Shown: positions 53,800-64,000 of the stretch, in pieces
How the letters are laid out: each line of letters opens with the position of its first letter
Position numbering within the stretch: the first letter of the stretch is position 1
From: Notolepis coatsorum
Taxonomy: Eukaryota; Chordata; Actinopteri; Aulopiformes; Paralepididae
Direction: 5' to 3'
Length of the DNA stretch: 64,000 bases
Assembly: GCA_963971535.1 (NCBI GenBank)
Contig: OZ020585.1
Location: 161,280,226-161,344,225, forward strand
Program-made: the position numbers and the translations under genes
The notes under the pieces: generated by a model
Databases searched by the model: none
The model's input: only the letters and a program-made list of their open reading frames with translations
Told to the model about the DNA's origin: nothing

Positions 53800-56700
53800 A
53801 CCACCTAGCCGTCTGATGAGCGTCACCCTGGCCTGGGCGGACCAACGGGCGACGATGGAGGCACTCATTGACTCGGGTGCTGACGAGAGTTTCCTGGATT
53901 TCGATGTTTGCTACCCAGGCCAACATTCCACTAGAGGACCTCGTGAGACCCTTGGAGGTGTTCGCGTTGGACCAGCACCGCCTGGCTGACATCACTCAAC
54001 GCACCTGTCCAGTCCTTCTCACCATTGCTGGTAACCACGTTGAGAGACTCCAGTTTTTTATCACCAGATCCCCTCTTGTCCCAGTAGTCCTGGGCCGGCC
54101 CTGGCTCGCGCTGCATGAGCCCCACATCACCTGGTCCTCCGGTACCATCAGGGGGTGGAGCTCCTCCTGTCATGCCCAGTGTCTTCAGGCGGCGTCCTGT
54201 CCCTCGCCCCGGAGATCCCTTTGTGAGCCGCCCCCGGACCTCTCGACTATACCCCCCCGAGTACCACGACCTCGAGGAGGTTTTCAGTAAGTCCCGGGCT
54301 CAGGCCCTTCCGCCTCACCGGCCTTACGACTGTGCCATCGACCTCCGCTCTGGGGCTCCCCTTCCCGGCAGCCGCCTCTACAGTCTGACCGTCCCTGAGA
54401 AGGCAGCGATGGATAAGTACATCTCTGAGTCCTTGGAAGCAGGCCTCATTCGGCCTTCCTCCTCCCCGGTGGCGGCCGGTTTCTTTTTTGTTGGGAAGAA
54501 GGATGGAGACCTTCGACCCTGCATCGACTATCGCCAACTCAACGAGATCACCATTAAGAACAAGTATCCTCTTCCTCTCATGAACTCCACCTTCGAGCCT
54601 CTCACCCAGGCTACCGTCTTTACCAAGCTGGACCTCCGGAGTGCCTACCATCTAGTCCGTATCCGAGAGGGCGATGAATGGAAGACCGCCTTCAAGACTC
54701 CCAGGGGCCACTACGAGTACCTGGTAATGCCGTTCGGCCTCACCAATGCTCCGGCGGTATTCCAGGCGCTCATGAACGACATCCTCCGTGACATGCTGGA
54801 GGAGTTCGTGGTGGTATACCTAGACGACATCCTCATTTTCTCCAAGACCCTCGAGGAACACATCCAGCATGTCCGCCGTGTGCTGGAGCGCCTCCTCCAC
54901 AATCGGCTCTTCGTCAAGGCAGAGAAGTGCCGATTTCACTCCGACTCCGTCGATTACCTGGGCTTCATCCTGGAGAGCGGCTTGACCCGAGCTGACCCTC
55001 GCAAGATCCGGGCCGTGGAGGAGTGGCCGAACCCACCTCTCGGAAGGAGCTACAGAGCTTCCTCGGGTTTGCAAACTTCTACCGAAGATTCATCCGGAAC
55101 TACAGCCAGGTGGCGGAACCACTTACCAGGCTAACCTCTCCCGCCCTGCCGTTCGACTGGTCCCCAGCGGCTTGTGCTGCGTTCCGTTCCCTCAAGAAGA
55201 GGTTCACCACCGCCCCGGTCTTGCTCCACCCAGACCCCAAGAGACAGTTCATTGTAGAGGTGGACGCCTCGGATACTGGACTAGGGGCTATCTTGTCTCA
55301 GCGGTCGGCAACGGACCAGAAGGTACATCCGTGCGCCTTCTACTCACGTCGTTTCCTCCCTGCCGAGAGGAACTATGACACCTGCAATCGGGAGCTGCTG
55401 GCGGTTGTGGCTGCCTTGGAGGAGTGGCGTCATTGGCTAGAGGGGGCCGAGGAACCATTCACCATTTGGACGGACCACAAGAACTTGACGTACATCCGTG
55501 CTTCCAAGCGCCTCAACGGCCGGCAGGCAAGATGGGCCAGCTTCCTCAGTCGGTTCGACTTCTCGCTGACCTTTCGCTCTGGTTCCCGCAACACGAAGGC
55601 CGACTCCCTGTCCCGGTTACACTCCAAGGGGGCTCCAACCACTGAGGACCCGACTCCCATCCTCCCAGAGGCCAGGGTGGTGGGAGTGGTCACCTTGGGC
55701 ATCGAGGGGGTGGTAAGGCATGCCCTACGCTTCCATCCCGCTCCCGGCAATGTACCTGTTCGTCGCCTCTTCGTCCCCGACTCAGTCAGGTCCCGGGTCC
55801 TCCAGTGGGGCCATACCAGCCGGTTCGCCTGCCACCCGGGCGTTCATCGCACGTTCTCCTTCCTGGCTTGTCGATTCTGGTGGCCCACCATCAGGAACGA
55901 CGTCAAGGAGTTTGTTCTGGCCTGCGCGGTCTGCGCCCGCAGCAAGGCCTCCCACCAGGCACCCTCCGGGCTATTGCAGCCGCTTCCCATTCCGAGCCGC
56001 CCTTGGTCCCATGTGGCGTTGGACTTCGTCATGGGTCTTCCTTCGTCCCAGGGGAACACGTGCCTACTGACCGTGGTGGATCGGTTCAGCAAGGGGGTTC
56101 ACCTCGTGGCCCTTCCCAAGCTTCCCTCGGCTGCCGAGACGGCGGACCTCCTGACACGCCACGTGTTCCGCCTCCATGGGTTTCCCCAGGACGTCGTCTC
56201 GGACCGGGGGCCCCAGTTCACTTCCCAGGTATGGCGGGCTTTTTGCAAGGGATTGGGGGCAACGGTCAGTCTTTCCTCTGGTTATCATCCCCAGACTAAC
56301 GGACAAACGAAGAGGATGAACCAGAGCGTGGAGTCTGCTCTTCGTTGTGTGGCTGCCGAGAAACCCGCTTCTTGGAGCCGGTTCCTTCCCTGGGTCGAGT
56401 ACTCCATCAACTCCCTGGTCAGTTCCGCCACCGGCCTCTCACCTTTTGAGGTATCCTTGGGCTACCAACCCCCTCTTTTCCCTGCACAGGAGTCGGAGGT
56501 GGCAGTTCCCTCCGTACAGGACCATCTCGACCGGTGCCGATGGGTCTGGGAGATCACCAGGACTGCGCTGCTCCGGTCATCGGAGCGCGGCAGTCGTGGA
56601 GCTGACCGGCGCCGGGTCCCTGCGCCGACGTACCACCCTGGGCAGAGGGTGTGGCTGTCCGCGAAGGACCTTCCGCTTCGATCCTCGGCCAAGAAGCTTA

Positions 56701-57090
56701 ACCCCCAGTTCGTCGGTCCTTTTGAGGTTCTGAAGGTGCTCAGTCCGGCGGCGGTGAGTCTTAAGCTTCCTGCGTCCATGCGCATTCACCCCGTTTTCCA
56801 TGTGTCCCGGGTTAAGCCTGTCTCTCTCAGTCCCCTGATGGCTCCTGCTCCGGATCCGCCTCCTCCTGAGATGGTGGACGGACACCCCCAGTGGCAGGTC
56901 CGTCAGCTGATGGACGTCCGACGGCGGGGTCGGGGGTTCCAGTACCTGGTGGACTGGGAGGGATACGGCCCGGAGGAACGGAGCTGGGTCTCCCGCCAGC
57001 TCATCATGGACCCCGCCCTGATCACCGACTTCCATCGTTCCCATCCGGACAAGCCGGGTCGGGCTGGTCGCCGGGTGGCTCCCGTGGGGG
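53800..57090 (+). CDS. Gypsy pol region: protease, RT, RNase H, integrase, chromodomain (fossil part)
   Basis: Part of the Gypsy element. Retropepsin motif: [13 protein letters not shown]. Reverse transcriptase: [35 protein letters not shown] and [11 protein letters not shown] (active site). RNase [19 protein letters not shown] and [10 protein letters not shown]. Integrase: a zinc-binding HxxxH...CxxC head ([11 protein letters not shown] ... CAVCARSK), then [19 protein letters not shown] and YHPQTNGQT. Chromodomain: [18 protein letters not shown]. Together these give the canonical chromovirus order. Confidence 0.92.
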
Positions 57091-57100
57091 GGGGGGGTAC

Positions 57101-57946
57101 TGTGAGGATTGGTTCATTCCCCGCCACACGCTTCTTCAAGGTACTGTGATGATTGGTCCATTCCCCGCCACACGCTTCAGGAGCGATTATCAATTCCATC
57201 ACGCACCTGTTGTTGTTTGTAATTAGCGCTCCAGAGGCTTCATATACTCGGACCTTCTATCAATCGTTGTCGGGTCGTTTTGAATTACTACTGCTACTGC
57301 CTGTCTCCCCCCGTTGTTGTACCTCGTCTACTTTTCTCCAGGACATCTTTGGAAGTCTCCGCTGGTGTATATCTTGATCATCCGTTTGGAGCTGTGCCTC
57401 GTTGCCCGCTTATGCGTTTGTGCTTTGGTGAGTTTTTGGAAACAAACCTTTTTGGATGATCTGTTTTTGTGTGTTTGGATAACACTGAAGAAATACCGTT
57501 TTTGTTTTGTACTGGACTCAGCTAATTTGTGTGTTTGGATAACACTGAAGAAGTACCGTTTTGTTTTGTACTGGACTCAACTAACTTGTGTGTAGTTTAC
57601 ACCGAAGATCAAGTCACTTGTATTTCATACTGGACTCAGCCAACTGCCTCTGTGTACAGTTGGACTGTTATTGATCACTCTCGCTCTCTCTCTCTCCGTT
57701 TCCACTCCGAGTTGGATCTGGGAGTATCTGCAGAGCCGCAGCGGCGCCTACGCCGATTCCCCACCTCTAACACCGGGAGGATCTGCAGAGCCGCAGACAA
57801 CTCTGCCGAAGGCATTCTCCTATTTGTTAATTCTGTTTTGTATTTTGTCTCATTTTTTGGTTCAGTAATAAATACGCCCTAGTGTTTGGCTAACTCTGAA
57901 CTACCTGTCTGTGCCGTGCTGTTGAGGTCGGTTTCAAACCCTAACA
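57101..57946 (+). repeat. 3' LTR of the Gypsy element
   Basis: 846 bp, the same structure as the 5' LTR, with a handful of substitutions and one small length difference. Confidence 0.93.
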
Positions 57947-58628
57947 CTCTGCGAGCAACGGGTCCAATAAATGCATCTATGCTTTACATCCTCGCCATTC
58001 CTGTATCCCCACGTAAAAACCTTAACTAACGTCAGCTGCTAACGCTAATGCTAAATAGCTTGGTTCCGTGGAGTTCCAATAGTGAGGAAAGGGGGGGGGG
58101 GTGAGGGTGAGCCCATCTCTCTCTCTCTCTCCCTCTCTCTCTTTCTCCCTGTATGTTCAATGATGATGATCAATGAAGTTGCCAAAAGTTACACTATAAA
58201 AACTAACTGGATAGTTGATGATAGTTGATGATAATAAATATTTCAACAAAAATATTGTAGAATTATTAAGTCTGCTATAAGATATTCTCCCTCTCTCTTG
58301 TGTGTGTGTGTGTGTATACATTTACTATAGGCTACTCTTTTTGACATGGATTAGGCTATTAACAATCCTGATTCCGGAGCCTATTTTATTAAAAAAGAAG
58401 ATATTGATAACAGATACAGATACAGCATATGTATATCGTATCTCCTGTGCTGACACAAGCGGAGAGATAACACACAATACATATAATAATTCATGGATAT
58501 ACTAAAAAGTTATTTATAATTTTTGGCCTGTAAAAAATCTCTCTGGCTGGTCTAAAGCCAGATCTAAAACTAAAAAGTTCATTTTGTTCCCTGTTTTTCA
58601 GCATTTAGCTACAGGCATGGATTGTATG
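57947..58628. other. Internal part of the outer hAT element, non-coding
   Basis: No transposase frame. It holds a G run (58091-58100), a CT tract and a short GT microsatellite (58298-58315). Confidence 0.5.
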
Positions 58629-59013
58629 TAGGGATGTCCGATATTATCGGCCTACCAATATTATCGGCCGATATCGGCATTAAAATGTGATATCGGAAAA
58701 TATAGGTATCGGTTTTCAAAAAAAAATATTTTTGTTTTTGTTTTTTTACATTTCTATTACCTTTATTTACCCAGGCAAGCAAGTAAGAACAAATTCAGAT
58801 TTTATTTATTGTCAAAAGTATGCATAATGTTGTGTTAATTCCACAACAAGACATATGTAATGTTAATTACCTGAAATTATTAAATTTTTTGGGCGGGGAA
58901 ACCCTGCATATATCGGTATCGGTTGATATCGGTTGATATCGGTATCGGAAATTAAGAGTTGGACAATATCGGTATATCGGTATCGGTAAAAAAGCCAATA
59001 TCGAGAATCCCTA
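58629..59013. mobile_element. Small non-autonomous hAT element, 385 bp
   Basis: Inverted ends TAGGGATGTCCGATATT ... AATATCGAGAATCCCTA with an exact 8-bp duplication ATTGTATG (58621-58628 and 59014-59021). The interior is rich in ATCGGTATCGG repeats, a widespread fish hAT type. No coding capacity. Confidence 0.92.
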
Positions 59014-59395
59014 ATTGTATGTAATGATAAACAATGTGATAGTAACGGGCGGGTGTTTTATTATTTCAAGATAATAAAGTCAATAATGAGTCAATAGATA
59101 AAAAGCAGTAATGGCATGTAGGTTACTCACCCTTCTCATGTACAGTAGGTATCCACACTACACAGCATTTATAGACATCATGGCTCATCTCCTACTCTGG
59201 GTATTCAGTAGGTGGTGTCAAAGAGGCAACTACCCATGTGACCTGAGGATACTAGTAAAACATTTAGAAATATTCAATTGCAAATAGAATCAATTGTTTT
59301 TAATGAATTGTTTAGATCAATCGACTAATCGATAAAATAATCGACAGATTAATCGATAACAAAATAATCGTTAGTGACAGCCCTACTGTTCACTA

Positions 59396-59700
59396 CTAAA
59401 TCAAATCAAATCTAATGTATTTGTATAGCCCCGAAATCACAACGCCTTGGCCCCATGGGCTTCACAGATCAAGAAGAAACATCACAATAGATCCACAACA
59501 AAATACCACCATAAAATCCACAATTTTGCAACACGCCCAGACTTTCCCCAATGAAGACGAGGAATGACTCCCTGAAACCTAGCAATAGGAAAAGAACAGC
59601 GGGAGAAACCTCAGATGGGCAGGTCAAAGGGGATCCCCCATCAGGGTGTCGGTGATAATATAGTGTTGCAATGGATGATAGATGGATGGAGAAAAGAGAG
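59396..59700 (-). repeat. Degraded interspersed repeat with TCAAA end
   Basis: AATCAAATCAAATCTAATGT followed by ATTTGTATAGCCCCGAAATC and GGAGAAACCTCAGATGGGCA matches the layout of a common fish retroposon 3' end read backwards, with a TTTGA tail. The family name is unknown to me. Confidence 0.45.
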
Positions 59701-59865
59701 CGAATAATACTACTACTGTTATCACACTACTGTCATTATTACTTACACTTGCTCTATGTTCTATTATTATATTATCTATCTATGTACATGTACTCTACCT
59801 GACCCCCCATGCTATGACACTTGGATGTCCCCAAGGGGTTAATAAAGGAACACTTGACCTCAGTG
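59700..59865 (+). repeat. LINE-type 3' end
   Basis: An AT-rich stretch with TATCTATCTATG is followed by GCTATGACACTTGGATGTCC and CCAAGGGGTTAATAAAGGAA. This matches the common fish LINE ending '..atttccccaaggggattaataaag'. Confidence 0.45.
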
Positions 59866-60739
59866 TGCGATCCATAGCATGGTCTTTGGGTGAGCCAACC
59901 AAATAATATTTTGGTTGGGGGTGCGCGGCGTGCCTCTCAGGGAGGAGTCAGACTGTTGGAGGATACTGTGATCGCGGACGTTAATGTAGCCTATGTATGT
60001 ATGTGACAAATAAACCTCTTGAATCCTGTCACATATTCAATCAGTTTCAGTTCTACAGAACACATAATACTAGACAACTCACTTGTTGAGGTCCGGCCGT
60101 CTGGACGGTCTGGGCTTCCACAGCACATTCCATGATAAAAAAAAAAGTATCCATTTAATTAGATGATAGATCATCATCCAACACTGTCTACAGTATCTAA
60201 TCCTATCCTGTGTTCTGATACGAGTCCGACCGCAGGCGCCGGCACGGTCACCGGGCGTTGTAATACTAATAATAGTCGCAGCAGGCTGCAGCGCCTCCGC
60301 GCTCCGAATGGTAATTGCAAGAATAGCATGCATGTTGCCATATTACGTGTGAATTAGTGCGCAAATCATTAATCATACATCCAAAATAGCATACGTTTAT
60401 TATTATACACGATGATGATACAGAAAATTACAGAAAAATGAGAAATGCATGGCAAAAGTAGCATTTATTTTCAGTAATTTAGAGACCCCCAGGGGAGCTT
60501 TAGAGACCCCCAAGGGAGCTGATGTCTGATCTAGGGGAGCTATAGCTCACCGAGCTCCCCTCGTGGATCGCACCCTGCTTGACCTGCTCCTCCACCAGGC
60601 GAGAGAGGGACTTGATACGACAGTGATTTTCTGCTGTTCTTTCAAGTCTCTTTTTTTCCACAACGCTGCGAGTCGGTGAAGCACAAATACACTGATCTGA
60701 CAGACGGGTCCTATTCATTCATCGTCATTTCACTTCTTA
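59866..60739. other. Mostly unassigned stretch with one weak exon-like frame
   Basis: Minus-strand bases about 60560-60665 read VVEKKRLERTAENHCRIKSL followed by SRLVEEQVKQGAIHEGSS. An AG lies before VVEK and a GT shortly after the last Ser, so it could be an exon of a coiled-coil protein. No neighbouring exon or known family supports this. Copies of GACCCCCA(G/A)GGGAGCT lie at 60483 and 60505. Confidence 0.25.
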
Positions 60740-61204
60740 TTTAATTTTTTTTAAATGTGTTCTCACTTTTTCTGTATTTTTGCTCCCATCCCAATTTAGT
60801 CGTTATGCCAATTCCCTTCCTGGTCGTTGCGCGCATTGTCCCACTGTCGGCCTAGGGAGGGTGTAGAACTACCACATGCCTCCTCCGATACATGTGGAGT
60901 CAGCCAGCCGCTTCTTTTCACCTGACAGCGAGGACTCTCACTGGGGGAATGTAACGCGTGCAGAGGTTCACGCTATTTCCCCCAGATCCCCTCCCTGCTG
61001 AACAGGCACCCCGACCGACCAGTAGGAACCACAGTTTACAACGACCACGACACATACCCCGCCGACTTCCCACCCGCTAACACTGCCAATTGTGTTAGTA
61101 GGGATGACTGACCAAGCCGGAGGTACCGCTGACAGCTGGATTCAATCCCAGAGTCTCTGCGGTGGTAGGCGAGTGCTTAGTCCACTGCGCTACCCAGCCG
61201 CTCC
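60740..61204 (-). mobile_element. tRNA-derived SINE, complete-looking copy
   Basis: Minus-strand SINE of about 465 bp. The head is GGAGCGGCTGGGTAGCGCAG TGG (A box) ... GGGATTGAATCC (B box). A 250-bp body and an A-rich end follow. An imperfect 16-bp target duplication resembling TCGTCATTTCACTTCT flanks it (about 60722 and 61206). This copy defines the family also seen at 49874-50353 and at 39243/46645. Confidence 0.85.
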
Positions 61205-61423
61205 TTCGTCGTGTCACTTCTACACGTTATATAAACACATTCTTCAATGATAACGTCGCTATTTTGGACCAAAGACCCTATTTGCGGTCTGTCTACTCTA
61301 CCGTGTACACAGAGAGACCATCCTTTCGCTCATTGGTCCCAGTGTTGAGCTACAGTCTCCTTGCAGGATTTCACTGGGCTACATTGGCAGACGGTGGGCC
61401 ATCATTAATTTGCAAAAACAACA
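61205..61423. other. Unassigned non-coding stretch
   Basis: Nothing recognised in about 220 bases. Confidence 0.4.
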
Positions 61424-61437
61424 ATAAATGTGCTTTT

Positions 61438-61635
61438 TTTTTTATTTTTTTTTTTTATTCTGTTTCTGGTAGATATCTTATTGGTTTTGTTACCGGGCAG
61501 TCCGGTAGAGAGAGAGAGGAAGTATGGGAGATAGACGGGGGAGGACATTCTGCAAAGGTCGCTAGGTCCGGGAGTCGAACCCGGGACGGCCGCGTAGCAC
61601 CGCAGCGCTGTACGTGGTGCGCCACCCTGGCGCCC
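61438..61635 (-). mobile_element. Second tRNA-derived SINE family, about 200 bp
   Basis: On the minus strand: a head GGGCGCCAGGGTGGCGCACC (A box), a B box GTCCCGGGTTCGACTCCCGG, a short body (TGTCCTCCCCCGTCTATCTC) and a poly(A) end. An exact 14-bp duplication ATAAATGTGCTTTT flanks it (61424-61437 and 61636-61649). Confidence 0.92.
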
Positions 61636-61699
61636 ATAAATGTGCTTTTCTGAGACGGGAAGCTGGCTCCTCCGTTTATAAGAGTGTATATTTGCGTTA

Positions 61700-63016
61700 T
61701 GGATGTGACATACAGTAATGGATGTGACATAATGGATGTGACATAATGGATGTGACATAGTGGATGTGACATAGTGGATGTGACATGAGGTGAGGTGTGG
61801 TGGTTGTATAGGGTGTGCGGTGGGGTAGTTGTGTGTGAGATGGGGTGGTTGTAGGGGGTGTGAGGTGGGGTGGTTGTGTGTGAGGTGGGGTGGTTGTGTA
61901 GGGTGTGAGGTGGGGTGGTTGTGTGAGGTGAGGTGGGGTGGTTGTGTGTGAGGTGAGGTGGTTGTGTGGGGTGGTTGTGTGAGGTGAGGTGGTGTGGTTG
62001 TGTGTGAGGTCAGGTGGGGTGGTTGTGTGTGAGGTGAGGTGGTTGTGTGGGGTGGTTGTGTGAGGTGGGGTGGTTGTGTGGGGTGGCGTGGTTGTGTTGG
62101 GCGGGTGGTTGTGTGTGAGGTGGTTGTGTGGGGTGGTTGTGTGAGGTGGGGTGGTTGTGTGGGGTGGCGTGGTTGTGTTGGGCGGGTGGTTGTGTGTGAG
62201 GTGGGGTGGTTGTAAGGGGTGTGAGGTGGGGTGGCTGTGTGTGAGGTGGGGATGGCTGTGTGTGAGGTGGGGATGGCTGTGTGTGAGGTGGGGATGGCTG
62301 TGTGTGAGGTGGGGATGGCTGTGTGTGAGGTGGGGATGGCTGTGTGTGAGGTGGGGATGGCTGTGTGTGAGGTGGGGATGGCTGTGTGTGAGGTGGGTTG
62401 GCTGTGTGTGAGGTGGGGTGAGTGTGTGAGGTGGGGTGGCTGTGTGTGAGGTGGGGATGGCTGTGTGTGAGGTGGGTTGGCTGTGTGTGAGGTGGGGATG
62501 GCTGTATGTGAGGTGGGGATGGCTGTGTGTGAGGTGGGGTGGCTGTGTGTGAGGTGGGGTGAGTGTGTGAGGTGGGGTGGCTGTGTGTGAGGTGGGGATG
62601 GCTGTATGTGAGGTGGGGATGGCTGTGTGTGAGGTGGGGATGGCTGTGTGTGAGGTGGGTTGGCTGTGTGTGAGGTGGGGATGGCTGTGTGTGAGGTGGG
62701 GATGGCTGTGTGTGAGGTGGGTTGGCTGTGTGTGAGGTGGGGTGAGTGTGTGAGGTGGGGTGGCTGTGTGTGAGGTGGGGTGGTTGTGTGAGGTGGTGTG
62801 GCTGTGTGTGAGGTGGGGTGGTTGTGTGAGGTGGTGTGGCTGTGTGTGAGGTGGTGTGGCTGTGTGTGAGGTGGGGTGGTTGTGTGAGGTGGGGTGGTTG
62901 TGTGAGGTGGGGTGGCTGTGTGTGAGGTGGGGTGTTTGTGTGAGGTGGCGTGGTTGTGTGAGGTGGGGTGGCTGTGTGTGAGGTGGGGTGGCTGTGTGTG
63001 AGGTGGTGTGGTTGTA
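61700..63016. repeat. GT-rich arrays: 14-bp ATGGATGTGACATA, then 21-bp unit
   Basis: A short array of TGGATGTGACATA(A/G) (61697-61785) passes into about 1.2 kb of GGTGGTTGTGTGTGAG-type units. From about 62220 these become a regular 21-bp unit GATGGCTGTGTGTGAGGTGGG. The 21-bp period leaves frames open (MAVCEVG or VRWGWLC repeats) that are not genes. Confidence 0.92.
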
Positions 63017-63640
63017 GGGGGAGAGGAGCCTCAGCTTCTGAAATCCTCTGCTGCTCGTGTTAAATATTCCTTTGTTTCCTCACAGGATTTCTATAAGATG
63101 TGATGCTTATTTCAGACGTGTCACATCCATAGCAGACTCTCCCCCAGTCGCACGGTAATGACTTATTCTAGGCCTACATCAAAATTCTATTAAGTTGTTC
63201 ATTTTTCTGCTCCTTGTCATTTTAGTCGAGAGCCTCACTTTATTCTACTGCCTCTTTAAAGCACCAGTCAGCTGACGAGTAGCCGTGCCGTTCTGTCCAG
63301 AGACGACGGAGAGATGATCAAAGCGTTAAGACACTTTCCTCCGGGTTCACGGTGCGTGACGGAAAGGGAATTCATCTAGGGGCCATCTAGCTGGATTCTG
63401 ACAGTTGCTCACGTAAAAGACAGGCTGCACAGAGTTCCCGTTTAGAAAATGTAACACGCTACACCGGCTATTCACATGCAAATAGATAATGCGGCGTGTG
63501 TTCTTTCTCGTGTCAATGATTTGATTGCGCTGCTACAGACTACATAGGAGTTACGTCTCCGTGCGAGCAGCCTATTCCCCTCCTGTCATTCAAACTCTAC
63601 TGTTCTGCTACTGCCCTGGTTTCCTGAACGTTCTCCAATA
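63017..63640. other. Non-repetitive stretch, possibly conserved non-coding
   Basis: No coding frame is persuasive. The texture is balanced, with motifs such as GTTAAATATTCCTTTGTTTCC, GTAATGACTTATTC and TTCTGCTCCTTGTCATTTTAG. It may be single-copy. Confidence 0.3.
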
Positions 63641-63812
<172 letters not shown>

Positions 63813-64000
63813 TTCTTAAGATTTATATAGCGCCTTTCATGAGACCCAAGGCGCTTAACAGTGGAGGGGGCAAACTAAGGGGAAGGCGATCGGAGGCCAA
63901 ATTCTGTAAAAAGAAAAGAAAATAAAGAAAAGTGGGAAATCAGTCATTAATATATTTGGTGAAGAGGTGAGATTTGAGTTGTGATTTGAATTAGTCCAGG
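63813..64000 (-). mobile_element. LINE 3' end (L2-type), minus strand, cut by window end
   Basis: TTTCTTAAGATTTATATAGC GCCTTTCATGAGACCCAAGG CGCTTAACAGTG, read backwards, is the L2-like terminal stem (AAGCGCCTTG ... AAAGGCGCTATATAAAT) followed by an ATT tail, the same design as the LINE at 1-5830. Confidence 0.6.

Larger units (their letters stand above)
51779..57946 (+). mobile_element. Gypsy LTR retrotransposon (chromovirus)
   Basis: Fossil, recent. LTRs of about 0.85 kb start TGTGAGGATTGG and end AACCCTAACA, about 99% alike by eye. A 4-bp CTCT duplication (51775-51778 and 57947-57950) flanks it, and a G-rich purine tract precedes the 3' LTR. Parts in order are gag with one CCHC knuckle, protease, reverse transcriptase, RNase H, integrase and a C-terminal chromodomain. 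That order and the chromodomain place it in the Gypsy chromoviruses. It is broken, with about four interruptions of the reading frames. It is nested in a hAT element. A diverged relative left the LTR at 7295-7981. Confidence 0.93.
51366..59385. mobile_element. Non-autonomous hAT element carrying two nested insertions
   Basis: Terminal inverted repeats TAGGGCTGTCA ... TGACAGCCCTA flanked by an exact 8-bp duplication CTGTTCAC (51358-51365 and 59386-59393). The AATCGA/TCGATT-rich subterminal sequence (59300-59380) is typical of a widespread fish hAT group. Removing the Gypsy element and the small hAT leaves about 1.5 kb without a transposase. Confidence 0.88.

Noticed and set aside
61560-61635. 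A tRNA gene on the minus strand (B box GGGTTCGACTCC)
   Set aside because: The acceptor stem does not close, and the sequence continues into a SINE body with a poly(A) end and a 14-bp duplication, so it is a SINE head.
62151-62449. Tryptophan/cysteine-rich repeat frames (VRWGWLC, MAVCEVG)
   Set aside because: By-products of the 21-bp GT-rich array in two frames at once.

Overview
The window reads as repeat-dominated nuclear DNA of a ray-finned fish, most likely a teleost. The basis is the mix of element families: L2/CR1-type LINEs, tRNA-derived SINEs, hAT, piggyBac-like and Harbinger-like DNA transposons, Gypsy chromoviruses and BEL/Pao, together with very abundant CA/GT, GA and AAT microsatellites. 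I cannot name the species. I see no convincing host protein-coding gene. Almost all long open frames are transposon genes or satellites whose period keeps frames open.

Layout. 1-5830: a LINE of L2/CR1 type with both ORFs open, whose 3' UTR has been duplicated and invaded by satellites. 5830-7285: two simple arrays (an ACACTATT type and a G-rich 10-bp type). 7295-7981: a diverged, 5'-incomplete Gypsy LTR. 8150-9985: degraded repeats, microsatellites and a Myb-like/Harbinger relic. 9985-17240: a roughly 5.6-kb array of a 33-bp unit, split by a 5'-truncated LINE. 17790-30720: a 43-bp minisatellite split by an 11.7-kb LTR element that holds a gag-like gene, a 2.7-kb fold-back palindrome with a THAP relic, and a small hairpin element. 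30720-34200: LINE tails, a 32-bp minisatellite and a small hAT element. 34205-37990: a 17-bp array with a 986-bp higher-order period. 38000-38560: a non-repetitive island. 38625-47070: a 40-bp minisatellite, then a three-level nest (tRNA-SINE split by a hAT, which is split by a BEL/Pao LTR element). 47200-50600: a hairpin, a 265-bp tandem duplication and a piggyBac-like element split by a SINE. 51366-59385: a hAT element holding a young Gypsy chromovirus and a second small hAT. 59390-64000: LINE tails, two minus-strand SINEs, a 21-bp GT-rich array, a long AAT array and a final LINE tail.

The elements do not form a pathway. What links them is insertion order, which exact target-site duplications make readable: 8 bp for four hATs, TTAA for the piggyBac-like element, 5 bp for BEL/Pao, 4 bp for two other LTR elements and 13-14 bp for SINEs. 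A recurring theme is that pieces of transposons become tandem repeats, and that new elements land in tandem repeats. All comparisons were made by eye; percentages and copy numbers are rough.
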